From Lampris incognitus (Eukaryota > Chordata > Actinopteri > Lampriformes > Lampridae), in the NCBI RefSeq assembly GCF_029633865.1, contig NC_079216.1:63864107-63928106 (forward strand): a DNA stretch of 64,000 bases. The letters run 5' to 3'. The notes below the pieces were generated by a model that saw nothing but the letters and a program-made list of their open reading frames with translations, was not told the DNA's origin and made no database searches. Shown here in pieces: positions 12,428 through 22,900 of the stretch. Each line of letters begins with the position of its first letter. Positions within the stretch are counted from its first letter, which is position 1. Both the position numbers and the translations under genes were made by a program.

Positions 12428-14835
12428 TGTTACATGCATACACACAGTGAAGCATCACCCAACACCAGTCAGACAACCCCGCTACACTAATTTCTGAGTG
12501 TTAGGCACATAGTTTCTATCACTGTGTTGTCGACCTCCCAGTTTCAAGACTCTTAAGATTGTCACCTGTCCAACTTCCCTACCTCGGACAGCAAGGGCCT
12601 TAGAAATGCCTCTAGAGTTAGTGAATGGTCAAGAGGAATTCTTCTCCCTGCTAAAGGTTGTGGGGTTAGCTCGAGTTGGTTTGTACCATTGCAGAGATGC
12701 ATGCAGATTCAGAAATCCTCCCTTCCTGTGAAGAAGTCAGCATTTGGTGACCTGAGTGCTGAGGTTGCAGACACCTTGCAGCTGATAGGAGGTGTGGAAA
12801 TGTCCCAGGGTAGCATCAAGCGGGCCCATAGGACCTTAAAAAAGGTAAGGAACCGAGCAATAGATACTAATCACAGGTAAAAAGAACATGGGAAGGAATA
12901 ATCTTGCTCAGAAAACATAAACACTATATTTACCAATGGCACTGCACTATTCATCCACACCGACATCCTATTTACCATTGTCTCTGCCAAGCTATTTCAG
13001 GAGGAGGGGGGTCTTACTGAAAGGCCATGTGTCAGAGGGTGTGGCGCCTTCATAATGATATACTCTAGTGAGAGGGTGAGAAGCCTAGTCAAATATATAT
13101 ATATAAACACAAAGAGTCCCAGCAATATTGAGATGAGCTATTTTCACCATCGTCCCTTAAGTCCCAGTGCCATCAAAGTAGCATGCTAAACTTGGAAGAG
13201 TGCAGTGTGCAAAGCCACCCTCCCCTGGTGTAAAATATCACACATAATGACATTGTGCTTTCTCAGTTTGGATGGAGACAGACAGATGGGTAGCACAAGT
13301 ACGGAGGAAGACTTCTGCTAACTGCTGTCAGTGAAAGGGATTCTGACCCCGATTAAATTTGGGATGTCATAATGTCATCTTCGCAAAAGAGACATTCTAA
13401 GTTCTGCCAGGGCATACGCATGATGCACATGGACTTTGTTGAATAGGTTCAATTGATATTCCGCCTCGGTTCCACATTACTATGCTTAGCATCTTAAGGC
13501 TTCATTTGGCACTGATGCAAAAAAAAAAAGAAGGTTGCCCTCATGGTATATATATTACATAACCGGCGAGTCACCTACTCCTCTTGACATAATCTGTTCG
13601 GTTGTCCTGGGAGCCCAGTTCCCCCGGCCACCAAACACTCGAAAACAGCCCAGTTACGGGGGGACTTCTGCACACTAAAAATGACATGCATGTAAGCCGA
13701 GGAGCCCGGTTGCTATGTTGTTTTGTTGTTGTATCTAAGCGCAGAGGGAGTTTTCAGCGTCGGAGGGGTGCATCCCACCTCCCTCTCCTTCAGCTGCGTC
13801 GGCGTGCTAACTCTTCTGAAGAACCCCTGACACAAAACAGACTCACAAAGGCTCGTGCACTTTTAGCTCCAATCATGACTATGACAGAAATCTGGATGAA
13901 AGATGTTCCACGGAACGTTGGAGGCGAGCCAGGGGGGGGGGGGTTTGTCAAAGACAGAAAAAACAAATGACGGTGCCTGGCAACAGATTTGCTCTCGTCT
14001 GTAGGTTTTTGTTTTGAGATGGGGGTCTCTGAAAGGAGCCTAAGCTCGTACATACATGACACGCACAGTCCCAACGAGAAGGGAGAACAATGGCTCCCAC
14101 ACGCTTGACAGTTTCCTCCTTTTCCTCTCGTGCCGGCGAAAAAGGGGGCTTCCATTACATCAACCTTCGCAGCAGTGAAAACACACTTGAGGCCAAATGG
14201 ACGCGTTCCAGTTCTAGTTTGCCGGACTTCGCCTGGCCGCAAGGGAAACGTTGGGCTCCCTCTTCCCCCCGCTTTAAACTAAACCCTGTCGACGTCCTGT
14301 AATTCCCGGCGATGGGGGAAAACAATCGGCAGTCTTTTACATCACTCGGTGTATGCGAGCGTTTCCGCTGAGTTTTCCCCTTTTGCAGCCTTGCCAACAG
14401 GTGCCGAGGTCGTTTAGGAGTAGCGGCACGCTCTCCTGTATTGTTTAGAGCAAACTAGCCGTGGCGTGGGAAGTCACAATGGTCGTCTTTTTAACACACT
14501 AGGTAAACAAACCCGGATTCCTGGGCTGTTCGTTTGCAGGCCCCGAAATACATCCGAACGAGTCCATCGTTAAACCTGCTCTCCAAGAGGTCAGCACACA
14601 GGTGTTATCTGATACAGCAGTTATTTTGGGATGTTCAGAGTTCTCATGTGGCTAGGAAGTGTTTTCATACCCCCCCCCCTCTCCTCTGTAATATGGGGTT
14701 TTTATCTCTCCTTCTATAACGAACCCTCTGTTGCCGATTACGTTTTAGTGTCTGGAGATCCAGAATGTTATTCACGGTCCTCAGCACAAGAAGACGAGAG
14801 CTACGCAGAAAACTGTGGAGATGCTGGCCCGGTAA
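2786..14835 (+). CDS. ttc23: ttc23, tetratricopeptide repeat protein 23 (gene span, 10 exons)
   Basis: TTC23 is a TPR protein associated in mammals with the Evc zone of primary cilia and Hedgehog signalling. The ten exons below splice in phase to about 422 residues, against about 447 for human as I recall. Diagnostic stretches include [67 protein letters not shown] and a last exon [16 protein letters not shown]. All parts of the human domain order are represented. Two introns (after exons 4 and 6) use GC donors. Intron 1 holds a long minisatellite. Neighbour synm lies tail-to-tail, as in mammals. The start, exon 5 start and the last exon are my splicing choices and are the least certain parts. 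Confidence 0.85.
2951..5082. repeat. 28 bp minisatellite, about 75 copies, in ttc23 intron 1
   Basis: The unit is GTTAGACTTACAGCGATACA followed by ATATAACA, repeated for about 2.1 kb. Variation is polar. The first half is mostly the ATACAATATAACA form and the last third mostly ATATAATATAAGA, with short units (GATATAAGAGTT) that lack eight bases clustered between 3960 and 4200. The rest of intron 1 (5083-5305) has a (GAT)n run at 5248-5283 and no coding sequence. Confidence 0.95.
5306..5486 (+). CDS. ttc23: ttc23 exon 2
   Basis: The acceptor TCTTGCAG ends at 5305 and the donor follows CAACAG at 5487. It encodes a Ser-rich N-terminal segment, then [20 protein letters not shown], which aligns with the conserved PPREKL start of the human protein. 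It begins with one base completing a split Ser codon and ends in phase 0. Confidence 0.85.
5933..6056 (+). CDS. ttc23: ttc23 exon 3
   Basis: It encodes [20 protein letters not shown] and continues through [18 protein letters not shown], the best conserved TPR-like helices of TTC23. The acceptor is TGTACACAG and the donor AAAG/GTAC. The final Gly codon is split into exon 4, as expected for LQxKG in mammals. Confidence 0.92.
6334..6486 (+). CDS. ttc23: ttc23 exon 4, with a GC donor
   Basis: After the acceptor TTCATCCAG the frame reads [17 protein letters not shown] and on to GGAALLT, corresponding to the human region ending GRALLSLQK. The only sensible donor is ACAG/GCAAAT, a GC-AG type site; a GT donor in a usable position is absent. 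Confidence 0.75.
6627..6777 (+). CDS. ttc23: ttc23 exon 5
   Basis: The core [18 protein letters not shown] matches the human KEAAENLTKAERLSKEL block, and SISLSR continues into exon 6. The acceptor is uncertain. CATAG at 6622-6626 keeps phase with exon 4 but adds about eight residues relative to human. A second AG at 6657-6658 would be better placed by length but is out of phase. The donor is AG/GTCCTC. Confidence 0.65.
9099..9187. repeat. (CT)n microsatellite
   Basis: About 45 CT dinucleotides, with CCC interruptions only at the left end, giving a long polypyrimidine tract on the coding strand of ttc23 intron 5. Confidence 0.97.
10632..10705 (-). mobile_element. L2-type LINE/SINE 3' tail
   Basis: On the minus strand the segment reads roughly AAGCGACTCGGAGTGTTAGA then AAAGCGCTATGT and ends in an (ATT)n run. 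This resembles the AGCGCTATATAAAT-plus-simple-repeat tail shared by L2-clade LINEs and many fish SINEs. Only the tail is recognisable. Confidence 0.55.
11352..11523 (+). CDS. ttc23: ttc23 exon 6, with a GC donor
   Basis: It encodes [20 protein letters not shown] through [20 protein letters not shown], matching human LRELAGVEQALG. It starts after CCTCGTAG. The exon ends CTAAG/GCAAGG, close to the consensus for GC-AG introns, and splicing there joins LSK to AHAIAMSQ in phase, as in human HFLQAHLI. Reading on would reach a stop after RNICSTPS. Confidence 0.88.
11690..11795 (+). CDS. ttc23: ttc23 exon 7
   Basis: It encodes [20 protein letters not shown] then [15 protein letters not shown]. The acceptor TTCTGCTAG has a good pyrimidine tract and the donor is AATG/GTCAGT. 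This is the TPR-like region that in human reads VEAADSAHIVAHAAVASG. Confidence 0.88.
12240..12367 (+). CDS. ttc23: ttc23 exon 8
   Basis: It encodes [19 protein letters not shown] and then [19 protein letters not shown], aligned with human AEQYFQES and FLSIQDEFCHFLQMTGQKE. The acceptor is CTATTGTAG. The donor GAG/GTCTCA is immediately followed by a (CT)n microsatellite (12380-12427), which may affect splicing efficiency. Confidence 0.9.
12695..12844 (+). CDS. ttc23: ttc23 exon 9
   Basis: It encodes [20 protein letters not shown] then [20 protein letters not shown], matching human EAFGDFSPEVAETYRLLGGADLAQG. The acceptor is CATTGCAG and the donor AAAG/GTAAGG is a strong consensus. It is exactly 50 codons in phase 0. 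Confidence 0.92.
12845..14748 (+). other. ttc23 intron 9
   Basis: Nothing coding is recognised in this 1.9 kb. The 122-residue (+) and 150-residue (-) frames near 13602-14242 overlap each other and match no family I know. Confidence 0.55.
14749..14835 (+). CDS. ttc23: ttc23 last exon
   Basis: After the acceptor CGTTTTAG the frame reads [16 protein letters not shown], then [12 protein letters not shown] and a TAA stop. This aligns with human CLQIQTLLYGPQDKRT and QQAMGML, so it is the C-terminal TPR exon. The stop region CCCGGTAACT could also act as a donor, so a further short exon cannot be excluded. Confidence 0.85.
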   Translation, partial: CLEIQNVIHGPQHKKTRATQKTVEMLAR

Positions 14836-17800
14836 CTCTGAAGTGAACGTGCAGACATTTTCTGTTCTATCAGTTTGACATTTAACTTTACCGCACCACT
14901 GAAGCGATACCTGTTGTGCCTTCATTTATTTCACCCAACAGCAAAATCTTTCACCCAATACTAAAGCTGTAGTCACACAAGTAGATATGTAGAAAAAGAG
15001 GCGGCCATGTGTTCACAGTACAGCGAGCCGTGTTTTCGGTGATGTCACGAGGTGTGTTTTTCCAGGACACCAGAGGTTGCTGAGAGACGGCAGAAGCAAG
15101 GCAGCAGGAACACAAAGCCCCCTTTGTGTGCAGTTCCGCGACCATGTGACAAAGAAGGCGGCAAGCATCGGCCCTGAATCTTAAAATGCCATCAGGATAC
15201 ATTTGGGTTTCTTTCTTCATTCCATTTTCTCCCCAATTGTATTTGGCCAATTACCCCCCCACTCCCCCGAGCCGCCCTGCTCACCGCTCCACCCCCCCTC
15301 TGCCGATCCGGGGAGGGCTGCAGACCACCACGTGCCTCCTCCCATACACGTGGCGTCGCCAGCCGCTTCTTTTCCCATGACAGCGAGGAGTTTCGCCAGG
15401 GGGACGTAGCACCCGGGAGGGTCACGCTATCCCCCCCCCCCAGTTCCCCCTGAACAGGCGCGCCAACCGACCAGAGGAGGCGCTAGTGCAGCGACCAGGA
15501 CACACACCCACATCCGGCTCCCCACCCGCAGACACGGCTAATTGTGTCTGTAGGGACGCCCGGCCAAGCCGGAGGTAACACGGGGATTCGAACCGGGGAT
15601 CCCTGTGTTGGTAGGCAGCAGAATAGACCGCCACGCCACCCGGACGCCCCTCCTGGTTGGATTTCGTATAGCCAAAGTAGACACCTACAGAGTGGTTAGC
15701 TGCTGTAAGAGGGACGGTTTTAAATTTGACCCAATAAAATCTCTTCACAGTTTGGTTTTGTTGTTTTTTTTGGATTTAGTGTTTGTGTTCATCTGCTGGT
15801 TCAGCTGCACAGGCAGGCATCACACCTACGGCTCTCCAGTCACATCCATGAACGGCAGCTGATCCGGTATCGTGTTTTGTGCACTTTGTGAAATGAGTAA
15901 GCTATGAAGAAAGAGTCAAAGTCAGAAAACATTCAAACAGTAGTTGTTGTTTTTTTGGGTTTTTTTTTTTTATTGTTGTAAGGTATGAAGAAAAGTCCAA
16001 AACCAGAAACGGCCGGACATCTTTGAACCTGAAAGAAACGCCGGTTTCTTTGGCAGAAATTTTAACTGATGACGATTTGGCCGCCAGAAAGAAACACTCA
16101 AGATGCTGTAAATACCGTACCAAGCTGTAACAATTTCTCTGCACTACGAGTTAATGCTATGAAATGGCACAATAGCTAAACTTGTATATATAGAGAGAGA
16201 AAGATCAAATAGGCTTGCCATACTAAGCCAGAATCAATCAACAATTTCACCGATTTGACAACAGCAGTCCGTAAATCATTTTACATAAATTGCAGCTTGC
16301 TGAATACATTTTTTTTTGTTGCATCCCTTTTTGATTGCTGGGTAATTTCATAGATCTCTGAAGCGTATATATAACTAGTCAATTTGACAACACGGAGTTA
16401 ACATACTTAATTGTGTTTTTGCGCTCGTCGCGTCTTAAAACATGACAGTTCCAATACATCATACCATGAGGACAGCGCTAAGTGCTTAGCAAGTGAGAGA
16501 TCTAAAACCCTTTCGATACGGCTCACTAAACACAGCGGGATATATAACTATGCTGCACCGCTTCGGCTTCTACAACTAGTACACAACACATTCTCAGTGC
16601 CACTAAGCAGATGATCCAAAAATAGACCGGGTAGTGAACCCATTCTCGTCTCGGGGCAAAGGTAAGTCCTGCAGGTCAGCGCTCGAGGCCAAAGACGTTC
16701 AAGTAAGCTTAACCGTGATGCAGTGAGAAACGATGAGACTCGTTTTCGTCCTCACACTAAAACAAGACGCCTCATAACTCATCAGTTTTATTCCCGCTCT
16801 CCTTCACAGTGATCAGTCTACATGCCATTCTACCACTCGCTCTTCAAATTGGCGGCGATTTTTGCTTTGGAAGTCGGGTTGGAAGATTAAATCATGCTCT
16901 CTAAAAGAAGTAAAGGACCAGAAAGACACAGGATGGGAGTTTTTATCCTTGCAGGTTTTTCAAATGGCCTTGTCCGGTTGTATAAAATGCAATTAGGATC
17001 ACTTTAAGATTAACAATAAAATTATTTGATCAAACAAAATTAGCTAATGGCAAATTAGTGGAGAGCAATGATAATCATCCGGTTATCCCAAATCGCATCA
17101 ACTTGCATATTCCTCGATACACATTCAGTTCCCTCTCTAAGTACTCCCACGCACACTCCATTTCAGTGCTCGATAGTTGAAAGATTCCCTCAAAAGCAAA
17201 ATCTAAGCTTTTTCCATTTCTACTGGAAGCGCATATTACGTTCTTGCCTACAACTGTGTTCTGTAACTATCAATAATTATGATTAAGTATAAATCACAGT
17301 GTATCTGGAGTGATACATGTAATATAGTATTTGGTAGCAGTGTCTCAAAAAAAAAATTTTTTTTCAAAAAAAAAAGAAATCTTAAAAGTTGTGTAGCACA
17401 GGTTAGTACAAAAATATATGGGGAGTATATTATGGAAAACCCTCGTAAAGAGGAACTATGACTGTAAAAAGAGTCAGCTAATGCCTGTAAATTAAGCCTT
17501 TCAAATATAGTTGCAAAAAGCTGCTAAAACAAGAAGGCTTTCCTGTTGTAGTTCAAGCTAGTCTATAAAAACTCGAAGACATGGTCAACCTCAACATTGT
17601 GTTTTGTTCGTCTGTGTATTAACGCCGCAATGAATAGAATTTATGTAACATGACAATGTGTTCTCTTGCAGTTTAATAGCCCATTTTACTGTAAATGTCC
17701 TATAATTTATTACAGTGTTTCACTGCAGCAATCAGAGCACTGTTAAGTAGTAAGTGACTGATGATAACATGGACGTGGGATTCAACAAGACAAGTATAAG

Positions 17801-17836
17801 CCTATAATCTGAAATTAATTTTGATCAGCCAATTTG
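14836..17836. other. ttc23-synm tail-to-tail spacer and 3' UTRs
   Basis: No coding sequence seen. It contains one SINE (15205-15655). AATAAA on the plus strand at about 15731 could serve ttc23. On the minus strand, TTTATT at about 16787 and 17711 (AATAAA read from synm) are candidate synm polyadenylation signals. The AT-rich stretch 15900-17836 is probably the synm 3' UTR. Confidence 0.45.
15205..15655 (-). mobile_element. tRNA-derived SINE (family A), minus orientation
   Basis: The head lies at the right end: on the minus strand it reads GGGGCGTCCGGGTGGCGTGG, a B-box-like GGTTCGAATCCCC and then a body shared with 46865-47305 and 47823-48236. I see no clear target-site duplication for this copy. 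Confidence 0.85.
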
Positions 17837-19923
17837 TTAGTCATCATTAGGGTTTTCAAGGTAGACTGTTGCAACTCTTTTCTCATGAGAGATTTCCAGT
17901 GGAGCAGCCACAATTTGTGACTGCAGAACTTGATCTGAGCTAGGTTGAGCTTGGCTGTTATTTACACCCATCTGGAAGGTGAAGGACTTCTCCGATGGAC
18001 CCAGCCTGATGTACTTCTCAGCGATGTCAGTCATACTCTCTTCTTTGGTGGTGAAGCCTTCCGGTACTTCGCTGTTTGCATCTTCTGGTTCTCTGGAGAC
18101 TTTCAGGCTGTATCCACCTTCCGCTGCACCCTGGAGAGCTTTCTCTAGCTCTGGGTTATAAGACCGAAGAGCTGCCATGACATCCTCTTCAGACAGCTCA
18201 TCTCCCTCTGCCTCTAGCAACCCTGAATCTTCCAGAGTCTGAGAGACATTCAGCTCTGCCACAATGGTCATTGTTCCACTGCCGTTGGACTGCTGCACTT
18301 TTTTGACATCTACAGCCAAATTCTCTGGACTTTCACTACCGACCCTGCTGATAAAAGCCAGTTCCTCCTTCAACTGATCTGACACCGAGCCTTGAATCTT
18401 CTCTAGAGCTCCCTTTAATTGCTCTTTGGGATCCAAAGTGTCCTCTTTCAGGAACTCGAGGACTGACTCTTGCACAGTTGGGGAGACATGCACCTCCTCT
18501 TCAATGATACATTCTGGGAAACTATCTTTGACTAAAGATGGCTCATCACTTGACATGAAAGTGAATTCATCTCTTTCTTCGGTAATCAGTCGGTTAGATG
18601 GAAGCCCTTCATCAGTATAATACTTCTCATCTGATAGGTCATCAACAATGCCGTAATGACCATATGAGGTTATACCACCTCCCTCTTCAGATTCTGAGAG
18701 ATTATCATCCGGTGTGGAGACAAAATACTCTTGAGACTCTTGGTCATGGGAGAAGTATGGAGGTTCGCCCTCTTTAGAGACCTGTTGGAATTGTACAGAT
18801 CCACCCTTGTCGTTGCCTTTGTCTGCTCCAAAGGTTTTCAAGGCATCATCATCATTACTCCTCTGGTCTTTAGACTCATGGGGGATATTCTCCAACTCTT
18901 CAATCTGGAAATATGTGGAGGATGGCTGAAAGAAACTGGACATAGACTTTTGGTCAACCTCATACTCTTCATCACTGTGAGCCTCCACAGGTTCTTCAAT
19001 TATTTCCACGTGTACCGATTTATTTGCCAGGTCTTCTGTCCCCTGCAGGCCACTTAGAAGATTTTGGATCATACTTCCTGTTGGCGTACCCTTAATATCC
19101 TCAAGGGAAACCTTCTTCACCCCTCTGCTGAGAAGGTCATCAAAGGCAGAGTCCTCAGAAATATCCAGCTCCTCTTCCACCTTCGACTCCAACACGATCT
19201 GTGTCTTTGTGCTGCCATCCTCCTGCTCAGTTTTCTCCACATGGTAGGTGATCTTTGATTCTCCCGAAGGGATCGCTCTAACATCCAAACCTGCAGGCTT
19301 CATCACTTTGTCGATGATATTCTCCACAGACACAGAGTCCAATACCTTTTTCTCAGGTGGAACTTTCTTCGGTTCTGTTTCACTTTTACATTTGACGTCC
19401 TTCTCTTGTACACTCCTTTTATCTTCTTTTTCCTCTATCACCTTATTTTTACGGTCCTCGTCCGCATTATTGCTGAGGCTCATCATTGTTGGTGATACCA
19501 CTTTAACTGATTTGGCATCAGCTGTGGGTGATATAATGGGGCTTAATTTGACAACCGGCTGTGAGGCCCTTTCTGCTTTCTCACTTTTCACTTTCTTTTC
19601 TTCTCTGACTTTTTGCTGTGCACCTTTCGTCGTTGGACTATCCTGGTCTTCTTTCTCAGCAACGGACTTTTCAGCGGTGGTTGTAGTGCTGGCTGCAGCC
19701 CGGGCTTTACTAAATGAGACCATGTCCCTCCTGGATGCAGGACTTTGATGCTGACTTCTACCTGTCACTGTTATAGGGATGATCCTAGAGGGACTAATTG
19801 ATCCAGAGTGTGGTACAGGGGATCTCCTCAGATTAGAAGTTTGCGCCATGTACCTGACATCCAGATGCTGTCTGGTTGAGGCAGAAGCTCTTGGAGTGTA
19901 TGGTTGAGAAGGCATCTTAATAT
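17837..19923 (-). CDS. synm: synm exon 4, tail domain
   Basis: A single open exon of 695 codons including the TAA stop. It begins after the acceptor TTTGATTAG with DIKMPSQPYTPRASAS; the internal Met at 19915 is not the protein start. The tail has low complexity, with many Glu, Ser, Lys and Val residues. A repeated synemin-like pattern is visible around GSGTMTIVAELNVS, DVRAIPSGESKITYHVEKTE and a C-terminal MTDIAEKYIRLGPSEKSFTF block. No frame break is seen over 2 kb, in contrast to the igf1r ectodomain exons. Confidence 0.93.
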
Positions 19924-22900
19924 CTAATCAAAGAATGAATCACAGATGTCAAAATGCCTTAACATATCCTGCTGAAATAAAGCTCTTCATAATTAATATT
20001 AACAATTCACAATTTACGTGGTAAGGATTACTTAATTTTTGTGGTTAACCAAAGAGCAACATATTCTTGTATAACACCTGTGTGATCAATATCTAACAAC
20101 AATAAGTACTGTCAAATACCTATTATTCTTTCTCTCTGATGTTGACCGACCCTCCTGTGTGCCTCCTGCAGATCAATTCGCTCGCCTTCCAAGAGGGCCC
20201 TGAACAAGCAGGAAAAAAAGACGAAAGAATTACTTTATTGTAGGTTGTTAGGAAATCTCCCCGTTTCATATTTTCCTGTCTGCAAGTGAAACTAGCAAAA
20301 CCGAGATACCTCGCAAGATGATGCAGATCATTCAGCTCTGCCGTCTCAAACCTCAAACATAAACGCGACAGGCTTACATTACAATATCAAGATAAGGAGG
20401 CAGCCAAACAAGGTCATGGTCAGCAGAAAAACATGGTGGCAAATCAAATGACCCGATAACATTCAGGTAAACTAGCTCACCTTTCCTTGGCCATGGTTTA
20501 GTATAGAAAGCAGCATTAACAAGAGAAAGTCCTTCAACGAGGAGTAACCTCGTCAGGGTGTGCTGCAGCTACAATGCGCTGCTGCACTTCCCTTTGAATC
20601 CCAATGTACCCGCAGTCTGGCGACACGGACATAAAAACACAAGCTACCGCTACGTCTGTGAGAAAACATCCCGCTCATTCCAAATATTCATAATAGACGC
20701 TAGTACCGTCCCTGAGGACCACGCCATATAGAGACAAGCCGAAGTAGATATCTGCCTGCAAAAATACTTAACGGACCAGCAATGCATGAACAAGGATAAA
20801 GAGGGACCAAAAACCTTCATGAAAAGAAAAGATTCACTTTCAAGCTTTTCAATAGACACCTAAGACGCACGCCGAATCGATCAACATGCAGATAAACAAA
20901 AATGGTGTCTTCCTTATCCCGTAACATGCTGAAAATAACCGTGTACATGCATCCGAGGGGTCTAGCTGGAAAAGAACGGATGGTGTTGTGATCACCGGGC
21001 GGTGATCATGACAGCACTAGAACGTGTCACCAAGACTCCGTTTCAGCTGGCGTGCTTTGTAACATGTGAAATTCCCAACGGACTTCCTGTGCCAGTTTCA
21101 CTTGCCTCGCAACAAGCAGTGGTTTGAGATGCCTGCTGAATGTTTGTGGGTGTATCTAAAAACCCATTAAAAAAGCCCGTAACGAGCTAGTACGGGCGGA
21201 CCTGCTCTCTGAAGGCAGAGCGTTCGGCCTGAGACACTTTATTACTTCGGCCTACATGGAAGTGAGCTCTTACCGTACATATGTCTTCGATGCTATCCAC
21301 TAACAGAGCAATGAGCCACTAAAGGGACTCTGAGGGCCCCGCCTTTGATAAAGATGTCTTTTAAAAGCAATAGCCTATGGAGACGCCATTGAAGTTGAGA
21401 TGTATTAGAAATATACCCATTCAATTTAGGCATATTTACTTTAAAGCCTCCGATTGAGATTATGATTGCATTTCTGAGCGAATTAATTATCTTAACCGTT
21501 ACAACCACACGGAGAATTGTGACGAGGTATGGGCTCAGTACTGTTTCATTAATACGTCCAAATGGATTTCCCCAATAAACCTGACAATGCCCGTGTCCAT
21601 CACTCCCCTTTATACCGCAGGAACACTTAGAGAGGATCAAACCCCATGACCCGGGGCAATACCGCATTAAATTCTAAGGACTCTCGTGGGATGAAGAACC
21701 TCCTTTTAAATGCCCGGCAATAAAGTGTGATTTTTTAAATACCTGCAAGTACTCCCCACTGTGCTCTTCTTCACAGTAATGTGAGTCTGTTTTTCTTTTT
21801 TCAGAGCAGACCATCTATGAGAAGAGATGGGCTTACCTGTAATATGCCACCTCCATGCCAAGATCCATCTTGACCCGGAGCAGCTGCTGACGCTCTTGCA
21901 GCTTTTCTGCAATACCGTCGGCCAGCATGTTCCTCTCATGGTCCAGCTGATCAATTATGGTCTGGGGAAAAAAAACCACAATTGAAACCAAGATAATCAT
22001 CATCATCATTACATTTATATAGCGCTTTTCTAGACAACCCAAACCGCTTAAGATATCTGAAGATATCTGATTGTGGCCTTACACGTGGTGAATTTCAGCT
22101 TCCCTAGCCTACAAAGGGTTTAACTTGGCAGGATTGTATTGTCCATCGTACACACTGAACTGTTTTTAAACACCCACGCCTGATTCTCTTCAACCTTTCA
22201 TTTAAAAGGAGGATGTTGGATCCTCTAAACACTTCCTGTCTGAATGTACAGCAGTCAGATCCCGTTAAGGATGGTCCCCTGAAAGGACGGCTGGATCCTA
22301 GAGGAGATATCAGGTTCATTTACTCAAGCGATTGTAAGAAATATTCAGCCACTGCGTCTCTGACAACACTAACGTGGCTATTTCTATGCAAGCGTGCAGT
22401 CCTCCACTTGTTGACTTGTTTGGGGCTTTGTCCTAATGGAGTAATAAGGATTTGTCAGCCAGACGGCTAATTGGTTTATGTGGCTGGTGCAGCCAGCAGT
22501 CATGCTGGGTTAGAGAGGTGAAGCGAAATCCTCCTAAGACTCAGACGAGATACTGCCTGCAATAGACGTGCAGCAGTTATGAGAGGCCATATCTACTGGT
22601 CACAAAGAGTCAGTGAGTTTGAAAATGTGTCCGACCAACAGGCCTTTTGAGTTCAAAAGCAGTGCTTCCACCGGCCTCTCATCCTTCAAAGCCGGTGCCA
22701 GATTAAGGACCCAGCACCGACAGTATTCTGAGGCATCTGAGTCGATGTTACAGATTAATTTGTTAGGTGCTGGCGGTTTCTGGCGGTTTCACATTTAAAA
22801 AATTGCACAAATTAGCCGAGCGCGAGAGCACAGGGGTGTGGCTTTTAACCGAGCAGCGTTCCGTCCTTCGCATGCATGCAGCATGTCAGGCTGCAGCATC

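Noticed and set aside
13602-14302. Overlapping 122-, 150- and 70-codon frames
   Set aside because: They overlap on opposite strands within ttc23 intron 9, lack domain features and show no splice or codon support.
19248-19748. 166-codon plus-strand frame
   Set aside because: Antisense of the synm tail exon, with Ser/Leu/Phe runs expected from the complement of Glu/Lys codons.
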